Of a stretch of DNA of 64,000 bases, positions 44,542 to 53,210 are shown piece by piece. A model generated the notes under the pieces. It searched no databases. It had not been told where the DNA came from and worked only from the letters and a program-made list of their open reading frames with translations. The position numbers were made by a program, and so were the translations under genes. Source of the stretch: Jannaschia helgolandensis (GTDB lineage: Bacteria; Pseudomonadota; Alphaproteobacteria; Rhodobacterales; Rhodobacteraceae); contig NZ_FNZQ01000008.1 in the NCBI RefSeq assembly GCF_900109285.1, positions 1 through 64,000 of the forward strand, read 5' to 3'. Every line of letters starts with the position of its first letter. Position 1 is the first letter of the stretch.

Positions 44542-45513
44542 TTACCGTGGCGATGCGGCGCGGCGCAGCCGGTCGTTGATCGCGCGGCCCAGCCCCGCCT
44601 CCGGCACCGGGGCAATGTCGATCCACAACGCCTCTTGCGCACGCGCCAGCCTATCGGCCCGGTGCAGCATATCGAACAGGTTTGCCGCCGCCTCGACAAC
44701 ATCGCCCTCCGCCGACAGGGTCAGGTCGCCCGCGACGGCCCCGAACCCGATCAGCACGGCGTCCGGCGTCGGCTCCGTCACGTCCAGATGAACGGGCCGC
44801 GCCGGGGCATAGTGCGACGACAACTGCCCCGGCGCCTGCACCTTGCCCGGCGTGGTATCGCGCGACAGCGGCTGCCCCACCGCCGCCTCGATGGCTTCGG
44901 CGGACAGCCCACCCTCGCGCAACAAGGCCAATGGCGCAGTCCTCAGGATCGTCGACTCCAAACCGACCGCGCAGGCCCCGCCATCCAGAACGCCGTCGAT
45001 CAGATCGCCAAGACCGTCCCGCACATGCTCCGCCCGCGTCGGTGACACACGCCCGGACGGATTGGCCGAGGGCGCGGCCACCGGACGTCCGACCGCCACC
45101 AGCAAACGACGCGCAAGCGGTGCGGACGGCACACGGATCGCCACGCTCTCCAGCCCGGCGGTCACTAATGGCGACAGACCATGGCCTTCGCGCAGCGGCA
45201 GAACCAGCGACAGCGGACCGGGCCAGAACCGCGCCGCCAGATCGCGGGCAAGATCGTCGAATACCGCCAGACGTTCCGCTGCCGCCAGATCGACCACATG
45301 CACGATCAGCGGGTTGAACACGGGCCGCCCCTTGGCCGCAAAGATACGCGCGACCGCCTGCCCGTTGGTGGCGTCGGCACCCAGTCCATAGACCGTCTCG
45401 GTCGGAAAGGCCAAAAGCCCCCCGTCCCGCAGGATCTGTGCCGCCAAAGGCACCTGATCCGGTGTCAGGCGACCCTGCTTTTGAGTGTGACGTTGTGTTT
45501 TGGTTGATGCCAT
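44542..45513 (-). CDS. tsaC: L-threonylcarbamoyladenylate synthase, TsaC/Sua5
   Basis: A 323-residue enzyme making threonylcarbamoyl-AMP for tRNA t6A modification. The YrdC domain (about 18-205) shows LLAFPTETVYGLGADA, the FNPLIVHV block and APSANPSGRVSPT. The C-terminal Sua5 domain (about 225-320) starts after the PGQLSSHYAP linker, so this is the long Sua5-type form. ATG at 45511-45513 is used; an ATG four codons upstream is also possible. Confidence 0.93.
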   Translation of the reverse strand: MASTKTQRHTQKQGRLTPDQVPLAAQILRDGGLLAFPTETVYGLGADATNGQAVARIFAAKGRPVFNPLIVHVVDLAAAERLAVFDDLARDLAARFWPGPLSLVLPLREGHGLSPLVTAGLESVAIRVPSAPLARRLLVAVGRPVAAPSANPSGRVSPTRAEHVRDGLGDLIDGVLDGGACAVGLESTILRTAPLALLREGGLSAEAIEAAVGQPLSRDTTPGKVQAPGQLSSHYAPARPVHLDVTEPTPDAVLIGFGAVAGDLTLSAEGDVVEAAANLFDMLHRADRLARAQEALWIDIAPVPEAGLGRAINDRLRRAASPR

Positions 45514-45587
45514 GCGCGGGCGCACCCTAGGTTGCAGCTAAGTCAGTGCCCTATACTGCCCTTTTTTCCCGAGTGGGAGGTTTCTGA

Positions 45588-47270
45588 ATGCCCTATCGCG
45601 CCCCTGTCTCCGAGTTGAAGTTCGTCCTCGACAAGGTAGTCGGTTTCGACCGCGTCGCCGCCACAGACAGGTTTGCCGAGGCGACGCCCGAAACCGTCGA
45701 CGCGATCCTGACCGAAGCGGGCCGTATGTGCGAAGAGGTCCTGGCCCCCCTGAACCCCGCCGGTGACCTGCATCCCGCGCATCTGGAAAACGGCGTCGTC
45801 CGCACGTCGCCCGGTTTTGCCGAAGGCTTCGCCGCGATTGCCGAAGGCGGTTGGCTGGGCATGTCCGCCGACCCGGACTACGGCGGCATGGGCCTGCCCA
45901 TCGCGCTGACCATGGCGGTGAACGAGATGATGGGGTCGGCCTGCCTGTCGTTGCAACTGAACCCGTTGATGACCCAGGGCCAGATCGAGGCTCTGGAGGC
46001 CCATGCCTCGCCCGAAATTCAGGCCCTGTATATTCCCAAGCTGATCTCCGGCGAATGGTGCGGCACGATGAACCTGACCGAACCGCAGGCCGGGTCGGAT
46101 GTCGGCGCGCTGCGCTCCAGGGCGGAACCCAACGGCGACGGCACCTATGCCGTAACGGGCCAGAAGATCTACATCAGCTGGGGCGACAACGATTTTTCCG
46201 GTAACATCTGCCACCTCGTTCTGGCGCGGCTGCCCGATGGGGCCGAGGGAACCAAGGGCATCAGCCTGTTCATGGTGCCCAAGCGCATCCCCGATGCAGA
46301 CGGCAATCCGGGCGTGGCCAACGCGCTGAATGTCGTCTCGCTGGAGCATAAGCTTGGCCTGCACGGCAGCCCGACTGCCGTGATGCAATACGACGGCGCC
46401 ACCGGCTGGCTGGTGGGCGAGCCGCACAAGGGCATGGCCGCGATGTTCACGATGATGAACAATGCTCGTCTGGGTGTCGGCGTCCAGGGCCTGTCGATCG
46501 CCGAGGCAGCCATGCAGCACGCCGTCGGTTATGCGCTGGAACGCCGTCAGGGCCGCACGCCTGACGGCCCAGAAGATAATGGCGGCACGATCCTGCAACA
46601 CGCCGACGTGCGCCGCATGGTTCTTTCGATGAAGGCCGATACGTTTGCGGCGCGCGCGCTGGCGCTGGATTGCGCCGTTGCGCTGGATATGGCCAAGGCG
46701 ACCGGCGATGCCGACTGGCAAGTCCGTGGCGCATTCCTGACGCCCATCGCCAAATCCTTCGGCACCGATACCGGCATCAAGGTCGCGGGCGACGGCATTC
46801 AGGTGCATGGCGGAATGGGCTTCATCGAGGAAACCGGTGCCGCGCAATACCTGCGCGATGTACGCGTTACCGCGATCTACGAAGGCACCAACGGCATTCA
46901 GGCGATGGATCTGGTCGGTCGCAAGCTGATGGACGGGGGGGCCGCCGCGTTTGCTGTTCTGGACCGGATCGAGACGACGAAGAACGATGCCCTGCGCGAC
47001 GCTGTCTCCGACCTGCGCAAGCTGACCGAATGGATGGTCGGGCAGGACATGCAGGACCGCTTCGCCGGATCGGTATCCTATCTGAACGCCTTCGCCCGTG
47101 TTCTGGGGGTCCATTATCACCTGAAGGCTGCCGAATCCGACGACGCCCGTGCGCCGCTGGCCCGGTTCGCTGCCGGTCGCATGCTGCCCGAAGCGCTGGC
47201 CGAAATGGCCAAGGCCCGCACCGGTGCCGGAGAGCTTTATGCGGTGTCCAACGAGGTGATCGCAGCCTAG
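45588..47270 (+). CDS. Long-form acyl-CoA dehydrogenase
   Basis: A 560-residue flavoprotein. Beyond the standard ACAD core it has the extra C-terminal domain of FadE/DmdC-like enzymes. MNLTEPQAGSDVGALR (about 153-168) and the YISWGDND segment line the FAD and substrate site. HGGMGFIEET and YEGTNGIQAMDLVGRK (about 425-440) include the catalytic Glu region. It starts after a good GGGAGG site and is followed after nine bases by an MBL-fold hydrolase, so the two are co-transcribed. Roseobacters use relatives of this type on methylmercaptopropionyl-CoA, but residues seen here do not prove that substrate. Confidence 0.92.
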   Translation: MPYRAPVSELKFVLDKVVGFDRVAATDRFAEATPETVDAILTEAGRMCEEVLAPLNPAGDLHPAHLENGVVRTSPGFAEGFAAIAEGGWLGMSADPDYGGMGLPIALTMAVNEMMGSACLSLQLNPLMTQGQIEALEAHASPEIQALYIPKLISGEWCGTMNLTEPQAGSDVGALRSRAEPNGDGTYAVTGQKIYISWGDNDFSGNICHLVLARLPDGAEGTKGISLFMVPKRIPDADGNPGVANALNVVSLEHKLGLHGSPTAVMQYDGATGWLVGEPHKGMAAMFTMMNNARLGVGVQGLSIAEAAMQHAVGYALERRQGRTPDGPEDNGGTILQHADVRRMVLSMKADTFAARALALDCAVALDMAKATGDADWQVRGAFLTPIAKSFGTDTGIKVAGDGIQVHGGMGFIEETGAAQYLRDVRVTAIYEGTNGIQAMDLVGRKLMDGGAAAFAVLDRIETTKNDALRDAVSDLRKLTEWMVGQDMQDRFAGSVSYLNAFARVLGVHYHLKAAESDDARAPLARFAAGRMLPEALAEMAKARTGAGELYAVSNEVIAA

Positions 47271-47279
47271 AGCGATACC

Positions 47280-48332
47280 ATGAATGATCTGACCCTGCCC
47301 GACGGCTATGCCGGACTGAACTTCCCGTGGGACACGCCCCCTTCGGAAGGCGAAGTGATTGAAGTCGCCGATGGCGTCCTCTGGGCACGGCTGCCGCTGC
47401 CGATGGCGCTGGATCACGTCAACGTCTTCTTCCTGCGCGAACCCGATGGCTGGGCGATGGTCGACACCGGCTTCGACACCCGACGCACCCGTGCCATCCT
47501 GCAAACCCTGCGCGACGGGCCGCTGAGCGGCGATCCGATCACCCGCCTGCTGGTCACGCACCACCATCCCGACCATGTCGGACTGGCCGGATTTCTGCAA
47601 TCGCAGGGTGCTGAGCTTCTGATGACGCGCACGGCATGGTTGATGGCGCGGATGCTGACACTGGACGATCAACCCCTGCCGACGCCCGAAACGCTGGACT
47701 TCTGCCGCAAATGGGGGATGGACACCGATGTTCTGGCCAGGCGTGCAACGGAACGCCCCTTCAATTTCGCCGACATCGTCGCGCCCCTGCCCGTCGGCTA
47801 TACACGGATCGCAGACGGCGACACGCTGTCCTTCGGCGGCCGGCGCTGGCATGTGGCGCGTGGCGACGGCCATGCGGCGGAACACGCCGTGCTCTATGAA
47901 ATCGGCGGCGACCTCGTGCTGGGCGGCGATCAGCTTCTGCCCGGCATCTCGCCGAACCTCGGCCTTTATCCGTCCGAGAACAACGCCGATCCGATTGGCG
48001 ACTGGCTGACGGCCTGCGACCGCCTGACCCTTTTGGCGCGCGACGGCCACCTTGTCCTGCCGGGTCACAAGACGCCGTATCACGGTCTGCCGACCCGGAT
48101 GGCTTCGCTCCGGCAGAACCATATTGCCGCGCTGAACCGTCTGCATGCGCATCTGGCAACACCGCGCGTAGGAGGCGAATGCTTCGCTCCCCTGTTCAAG
48201 CGCAAGGTCGAAGGCGATATCTATGGCCTCGCCTTTTTCGAGACGATCGCCCATTTGCAACACCTCTACCTGACGGGTCGCGCCACCCGCACCACCCGCG
48301 ACGACGGGGTCTGGCTCTGGCAGGCTGCCTGA
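47280..48332 (+). CDS. Metallo-beta-lactamase fold hydrolase
   Basis: A 350-residue protein. The metal site is clear: THHHPDHVG (about 93-101), the His in ARGDGHAAEH, the Asp in LGGDQLLPG and the His in LPGHKTPYHG. A C-terminal winged-helix-like region follows, as in LACTB2-type enzymes. It is co-transcribed with the acyl-CoA dehydrogenase and may hydrolyse a thioester or other acyl product. Substrate unknown. Confidence 0.9.
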   Translation: MNDLTLPDGYAGLNFPWDTPPSEGEVIEVADGVLWARLPLPMALDHVNVFFLREPDGWAMVDTGFDTRRTRAILQTLRDGPLSGDPITRLLVTHHHPDHVGLAGFLQSQGAELLMTRTAWLMARMLTLDDQPLPTPETLDFCRKWGMDTDVLARRATERPFNFADIVAPLPVGYTRIADGDTLSFGGRRWHVARGDGHAAEHAVLYEIGGDLVLGGDQLLPGISPNLGLYPSENNADPIGDWLTACDRLTLLARDGHLVLPGHKTPYHGLPTRMASLRQNHIAALNRLHAHLATPRVGGECFAPLFKRKVEGDIYGLAFFETIAHLQHLYLTGRATRTTRDDGVWLWQAA

Positions 48333-48378
48333 TGACGGATGAGTTGCGCCGCCTTGGCCCATTGGCCAAGGTGTGTAT

Positions 48379-48876
48379 ATGACTGACCCCAAGACCACGG
48401 TCGAAGCCATGGAATCTGACGCCTTGCAGCGCTGCGCCGAGTTGCGGGCCGATGGCATTAACCATGCTGTGCCGGTGCCCGCCAACTTGAAGAACAGTCC
48501 AGGCAAAAGCCCGGCAGAATGGGCCTACCAGCGTATCATACTGTATATGAAGGCTTTCGAGGAGGCCCTGAACGACGCGGAGGTTATGGCCATGGGCTTC
48601 ACGGGCGGCCCGTCCGGTATTCTGCGGATACAGGGTGTAGGGTTTCATGCCCCCGATCTGGTGACATTTTCGGGTGTGAACGAGGCAGGAGAAATGATGC
48701 AGGCGATTCAGCACATCAGTCAACTGAATGTGATGTTGCGCGCCATGCCCCGTCCTGTCGATCAGCCCACGCCCGAAAGGATCGGTTTTCAACTGGCGCG
48801 CGCGTTGGAACAAGCGGAAGAACAGACAGATGAAATAGGGGATGCCGCGCAAGCTGACGCACCCGCGACATCGTGA
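48379..48876 (+). CDS. Conserved hypothetical protein (possibly DUF6173)
   Basis: A 165-residue soluble protein with no signal peptide. The start MTDPKTTVEAMESDALQRC, a SPAEWAYQRIILYMKAFEEAL helix and a central FTGGPSGILRIQGVGFHAPDLVTFSG segment are distinctive and recall a small family common in Rhodobacterales. I believe it is DUF6173, but I cannot confirm it. ATG 48379 has AAGG upstream. The last 20 residues are acidic and probably disordered. Confidence 0.7.
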   Translation: MTDPKTTVEAMESDALQRCAELRADGINHAVPVPANLKNSPGKSPAEWAYQRIILYMKAFEEALNDAEVMAMGFTGGPSGILRIQGVGFHAPDLVTFSGVNEAGEMMQAIQHISQLNVMLRAMPRPVDQPTPERIGFQLARALEQAEEQTDEIGDAAQADAPATS

Positions 48877-48939
48877 CAGGGGCTACCACATCGGCTAAAC
48901 GACTGCGCAACAGAACAATCTTGGGACAAGGAAAAACGC

Positions 48940-49077
48940 ATGACCGAGGAACATAAACCCGGAAGCATGGACATTACCGAACAGGAAAAAACCTTCGCAG
49001 GCTTCATGACCACGGTAAAATGGACCGTGATCGCGATTATCGCCCTGCTTGTCTTCCTCGCGATCTTCCGGACGTAA
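48940..49077 (+). CDS. aa3-type cytochrome c oxidase subunit IV
   Basis: A 45-residue protein. After a hydrophilic, acidic N terminus (MTEEHKPGSMDITEQEKTF), a single membrane helix (about 24-43) ends at the basic residue near the C terminus. This is the pattern of the short bacterial aa3 oxidase subunit IV (COX4_pro_2). AAGG precedes the ATG. It is unlinked to other oxidase genes and sits between a hypothetical gene and a lipoprotein gene that begins six bases downstream. Confidence 0.85.
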   Translation: MTEEHKPGSMDITEQEKTFAGFMTTVKWTVIAIIALLVFLAIFRT

Positions 49078-49082
49078 TCGCT

Positions 49083-49706
49083 ATGATACGTATTTTTGCA
49101 CTGCTCCTGCTGTTTCCGATCCTGTCCGCTTGCGGCGCTGATAACGTCTACGCTCCGATGACAGAAGTGAACAACCGCGCCTACAAAGCGTCCGGCCCGA
49201 CCACGCTGACGCTGATGACGGCCATCAACAATCGCAGCGGGGCAGGCGGTCATTCCGCCCTGCTGATTTCCGGCAGTCAGCGGGTGATCTTCGATCCCGC
49301 CGGAACCTGGCGTCACCCGAACGCTCCCGAACGGGGTGACGTGCTGTTCGGCATCACGCCGACGATGCTGGATTTCTATATCGATTATCACGCCCGACCG
49401 ACCTATCGGATGGTCCTGCAAGAGATCGTCATACCGCCAGAAATGGCGGAACGCGCGTTGCAGCTGGTTCAGGCCGTCGGCCCCTCCAACAAGGCCACAT
49501 GCGGGCAGGCGGTGACGGGCGTATTGCAGGAACTTGGCTTCACCCAGATCAAACGGCGCTGGTTTCCCGACCGGATCATGCGCGATTTCGCCACCATTCC
49601 GGGGGTGACGGAACGGGTCGTAACCGACGATACAATCGATCCGTATTCGCCTGAGAAAAAGGGCGTGCGCGCGATCACCGACGACGGGATCATCCTCGAG
49701 GGATGA
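49083..49706 (+). CDS. Predicted outer-membrane or periplasmic lipoprotein
   Basis: A 207-residue protein with a lipoprotein signal: a hydrophobic stretch of about 12 residues then the lipobox LSAC (C17). The mature part contains GGHSALLISGSQRVIFDPAGTW and a later NKATCGQAVTGVL block. These resemble the His and Cys regions of NlpC/P60-like peptidase folds (DUF4105-like), but I cannot make a firm family call. It is probably co-transcribed with the COX IV gene six bases upstream. A hairpin terminator follows. Confidence 0.8.
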   Translation: MIRIFALLLLFPILSACGADNVYAPMTEVNNRAYKASGPTTLTLMTAINNRSGAGGHSALLISGSQRVIFDPAGTWRHPNAPERGDVLFGITPTMLDFYIDYHARPTYRMVLQEIVIPPEMAERALQLVQAVGPSNKATCGQAVTGVLQELGFTQIKRRWFPDRIMRDFATIPGVTERVVTDDTIDPYSPEKKGVRAITDDGIILEG

Positions 49707-49738
49707 CGGTTTGCCCTGACTGATTGCAAAGACAGGTT

Positions 49739-49759
49739 CGGCCCCGTAATGCGGGGCCG
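49739..49759 (+). terminator. Hairpin terminator after the lipoprotein gene
   Basis: CGGCCCCG (49739-49746) pairs with CGGGGCCG (49752-49759) across a five-base loop. The following bases ATTTGCATT give only a weak T tract, so termination may be partial. Confidence 0.6.
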
Positions 49760-49823
49760 ATTTGCATTGGGGCAAACGCCCGGCACCTGACAGATCACGC
49801 GAAATCTGCCAGTCTTCCACCCG

Positions 49824-51242
49824 ATGACCAACGCCCTTCCCCTTCCCTGCACTCCCGTTCCCGCGGTCGCTGCTGCCCCGCAGGGCGCGCGTGGCACCTT
49901 GATCGCGGCCACCGTCGCCTCCAGTCTGGCCTTCGTTCTGGGCTCCATCGTGAACGTCGCGCTGCCACAGATGCAGGCCGATTTCGGCACCGGGCCGTCG
50001 GGGGCGCAGTGGATCGTCAACGCCTACCTTTTGCCACTGGGCGCATTGGTGCTGATGGGCGGTGCGCTGGGCGATCATTTCGGGCGCAAGCGTGTGTTCC
50101 AAACGGGTTTGGGGGTCTTCGCCGCGTCCTGCCTGCTGGCGGCGGGCGCATGGTCCTTCCCGGTCCTGCTGATCGCCCGCGTACTGGAGGGTCTGGGCGC
50201 GGCGATGATTGCCCCCACGTCGCTGGCAATTCTGGCCGAGGCGTTTTCCGGCTCCGACCGCGGGCGCGCGGTCGGCACATGGGCCGGGGCCGGGGCGGCA
50301 GCGGGCGCAGTGGCCCCGGTTGCCGGCGGCTGGATCGTGGACGTCGCGGGCTGGCGCTGGGCCTTCATCGCCGTCCTGCCGTTTGCGGCGTCGGCCTACG
50401 TCATCGCCAGACACAGCATCCGCGAAAGCATCGCTGATGTGAACGCACGCGCGCCACTCGACTGGCTGGGCGCGGCACTTGTTTCGGTTGGATTGCTGGC
50501 CGCCGTCTGGGGACTGATCGCTCTGCCAGACACAGGCACCAGCGGCACGACGATCCCGGCCCTGATCCTGGGCGCGGCGCTGCTGACCGGATTCGTGGTG
50601 GTCGAGGGACGCAAGGGCGATGCCGCCATGATCCCCCTGGTCCTGTTCCGCGATTCCGGGTTCTCCGGTCTGACGTTGTTCACGTTCTTTCTCTATGCCG
50701 CACTGGGCGGCCTGATGCTTCTGCTGCCCTACACGCTGATCTCCGGTCTGGGCTACGCTGCGTCCGCCGCCGGGCTGGCGATCCTGCCGATGCCGCTGAT
50801 TATCGGGGCGATGTCGCGGTTTTCAGGCGGCGCGCTGGTCGACCGCTTCGGCACCAGCAATCTGCTGGCAGGCGGCGCGGCCTTGGTGACAGTGGGCTTT
50901 CTGCTGCTCGCGCAATTGCCTGCGGATGCGACATATCTGCCGGACATCCTGCCCGGATTGCTGTCTTTGTCGGTCGGCATGGCGCTGGCCGTCGCGCCCC
51001 TGACATCGGCGGTGCTCTCGTCTGCGGGTGCCGCGCGGTCCGGCACGGCCTCGGGCGTGAACAACGCCGTCAGCCGTATCGGCGGTCTGGTCGCCACCGC
51101 GCTTCTGGGTCTGGTGCTGTCGGGCGATCTGCTGGCCGGATTCGCCGTCGCGGCCTGGGCCGGGGCCGCGTTGGCCGGGCTGTCGGTCGCCGTCGCGCTG
51201 CGCCTGCCGGACGGGGGAAATGAAAAACCCCCGGACACCTGA
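49824..51242 (+). CDS. MFS transporter, DHA2 (14-helix drug:H+ antiporter) family
   Basis: A 472-residue permease with about 14 hydrophobic segments. IVNVALPQMQADFG and the WIVNAYLL segment in the first helices are classic DHA2 markers, and GGALGDHFGRKRVF (about 75-88) is MFS motif A. It is expected to export drugs or metabolites by proton exchange. The last codons lie inside the terminator hairpin of the convergent rpsU gene. Confidence 0.92.
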   Translation: MTNALPLPCTPVPAVAAAPQGARGTLIAATVASSLAFVLGSIVNVALPQMQADFGTGPSGAQWIVNAYLLPLGALVLMGGALGDHFGRKRVFQTGLGVFAASCLLAAGAWSFPVLLIARVLEGLGAAMIAPTSLAILAEAFSGSDRGRAVGTWAGAGAAAGAVAPVAGGWIVDVAGWRWAFIAVLPFAASAYVIARHSIRESIADVNARAPLDWLGAALVSVGLLAAVWGLIALPDTGTSGTTIPALILGAALLTGFVVVEGRKGDAAMIPLVLFRDSGFSGLTLFTFFLYAALGGLMLLLPYTLISGLGYAASAAGLAILPMPLIIGAMSRFSGGALVDRFGTSNLLAGGAALVTVGFLLLAQLPADATYLPDILPGLLSLSVGMALAVAPLTSAVLSSAGAARSGTASGVNNAVSRIGGLVATALLGLVLSGDLLAGFAVAAWAGAALAGLSVAVALRLPDGGNEKPPDT

Positions 51243-51257
51243 ACGGCCTCCGGGGGG
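51227..51257 (-). terminator. Rho-independent terminator of rpsU, overlapping the MFS 3' end
   Basis: CCCCCGGA (51228-51235) pairs with TCCGGGGG (51249-51256). Read leftward, the stem is followed by TTTTTC, a proper T tract, so it serves the leftward rpsU transcript. It lies across the last five codons and stop of the MFS gene. Confidence 0.72.
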
Positions 51258-51290
51258 TCAATTCTCAAACTCTGGCAATCACAGGACGAC

Positions 51291-51497
51291 TTACATCATC
51301 CCTTCGCGCTGGAGCTTCTTGCGAGCGAGCTTACGGGCACGACGAATGGCCTCGGCCTTCTGGCGTGCTTTCTTCTCGGAGGGCTTCTCGAAATGTTGCT
51401 TGAGCTTCATTTCACGAAAGACACCCTCACGCTGCAACTTCTTCTTCAGGGCACGAAGCGCCTGATCGACGTTGTTATCGCGAACGCTGACCTGCAT
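51291..51497 (-). CDS. rpsU: 30S ribosomal protein S21
   Basis: A 68-residue, very basic protein. [21 protein letters not shown] opens with the S21 pattern and continues with a [20 protein letters not shown]-type helix and an Arg/Lys-rich tail. Length and composition match alphaproteobacterial S21. It is a monocistronic leftward gene with its own terminator. Confidence 0.97.
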   Translation of the reverse strand: MQVSVRDNNVDQALRALKKKLQREGVFREMKLKQHFEKPSEKKARQKAEAIRRARKLARKKLQREGMM

Positions 51498-51617
51498 GTG
51501 GTTTTCACCACCTTTCTAGGTTTGAGTGGGTCGGATAAATCCGTGCAGGAAGTGGCCATATAGGCGCGGGCCCCTATCTTGTCCAGTGAGTCGCAGCAAA
51601 CCCAACCGGAGGCCGCC

Positions 51618-52304
51618 ATGCCCAATCTCAAGGACCGCCTGATCGACGCCGCCCTGCCCCACGTCGCCTTCGACGGCTGGTCGGCGGCCACGTTCCGCAA
51701 TGCCATCCGCGATGCCAAAGTCACGCCGGCACAGGGCCGCGCCGCCTTCCCGCGCGGCTCCGTCGATCTCGCCATGGCCTTCCACCGACGCGGCGACGAC
51801 CAGATGATCGCCAGACTCCGCGCTCAGGACCTGACCGAAATGCGGTTCCGCGACCGCGTGGCCCACGCCGTCCGCACCCGTCTCCAAATCGCCGAACAAC
51901 ACCGCGAGGCCGTGCGCCGCGGCATGACCCTGTTCGCCCTGCCGATCCACGCCGCCGACGGATTGCGCGCGGTCTGGGGCACGGCGGACGCCATCTGGGA
52001 CGTTCTGGGCGACAAGAGCACCGACGTGAACTGGTACACCAAACGCGCGACCCTCTCGGGCGTCTATTCCGCCACCGTCCTCTATTGGCTGGGCGACCAA
52101 TCCGACGGCTACCGCGAGACATGGGGGTTCCTGGACCGCCGCATCGACGATGTGATGCAAATCGAAAAAGCCAAGGGACAGGTCCGCAAATCGCCCCTGC
52201 TCTCGCGCCTGATGGCCGGGCCGAACCTGATTCTCGACCGCATCAAGGCCCCGGCCCGCCCCCCGCGCGGCGACATGCCGGGCATGTGGCGCGACCCGTC
52301 CTGA
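51618..52304 (+). CDS. COQ9-family protein (ubiquinone biosynthesis)
   Basis: A 228-residue protein of TetR-like fold. LIDAALPHVAFDGWSAATFRNAI (split here as ALPHVAFDGW and ATFRNAI, residues about 9-30), a central WGTADAIWDVLGDKSTDVNWYTKRA (two adjoining parts) and LSGVYSATVLYWLGD are diagnostic of COQ9. It binds lipids and assists the hydroxylation steps of ubiquinone synthesis. ATG 51618 with GGAGG upstream is used; an ATG at 51579 lacks one. Confidence 0.93.
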   Translation: MPNLKDRLIDAALPHVAFDGWSAATFRNAIRDAKVTPAQGRAAFPRGSVDLAMAFHRRGDDQMIARLRAQDLTEMRFRDRVAHAVRTRLQIAEQHREAVRRGMTLFALPIHAADGLRAVWGTADAIWDVLGDKSTDVNWYTKRATLSGVYSATVLYWLGDQSDGYRETWGFLDRRIDDVMQIEKAKGQVRKSPLLSRLMAGPNLILDRIKAPARPPRGDMPGMWRDPS

Positions 52305-52349
52305 CGCCTCCGCCCGACACACATTGCTCCTTTGCGGCAGACCCCCTAA

Positions 52350-53054
<705 letters not shown>

Positions 53055-53060
53055 AGGTCG

Positions 53061-53088
53061 GCTTCGAGCCCGAAGCTGCAAATTTTTT
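53061..53088 (+). terminator. Rho-independent terminator of bluB
   Basis: GCTTCG (53061-53066) pairs with CGAAGC (53071-53076) over the loop AGCC, followed by a six-T run at 53083-53088. It marks the boundary between the core bluB gene and the AT-richer islet. Confidence 0.75.
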
Positions 53089-53210
53089 GAGGCGGCAGGT
53101 ATCATCAATCACCGGTCCGAGGGCACCTTTTCAGGCAGCCACCAACTGGCCTGCGACTTCGCTCGAACTTAAGGTTGGCGAAATTCCGAGTCTTTGACGG
53201 GTTTCTGTGT

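Noticed and set aside
45543-48506. A 987-codon open frame on the minus strand
   Set aside because: It is antisense to the well-supported acyl-CoA dehydrogenase and MBL hydrolase genes. Long antisense frames arise from the GC-rich third codon positions here; the translation has no domain and no start signal.
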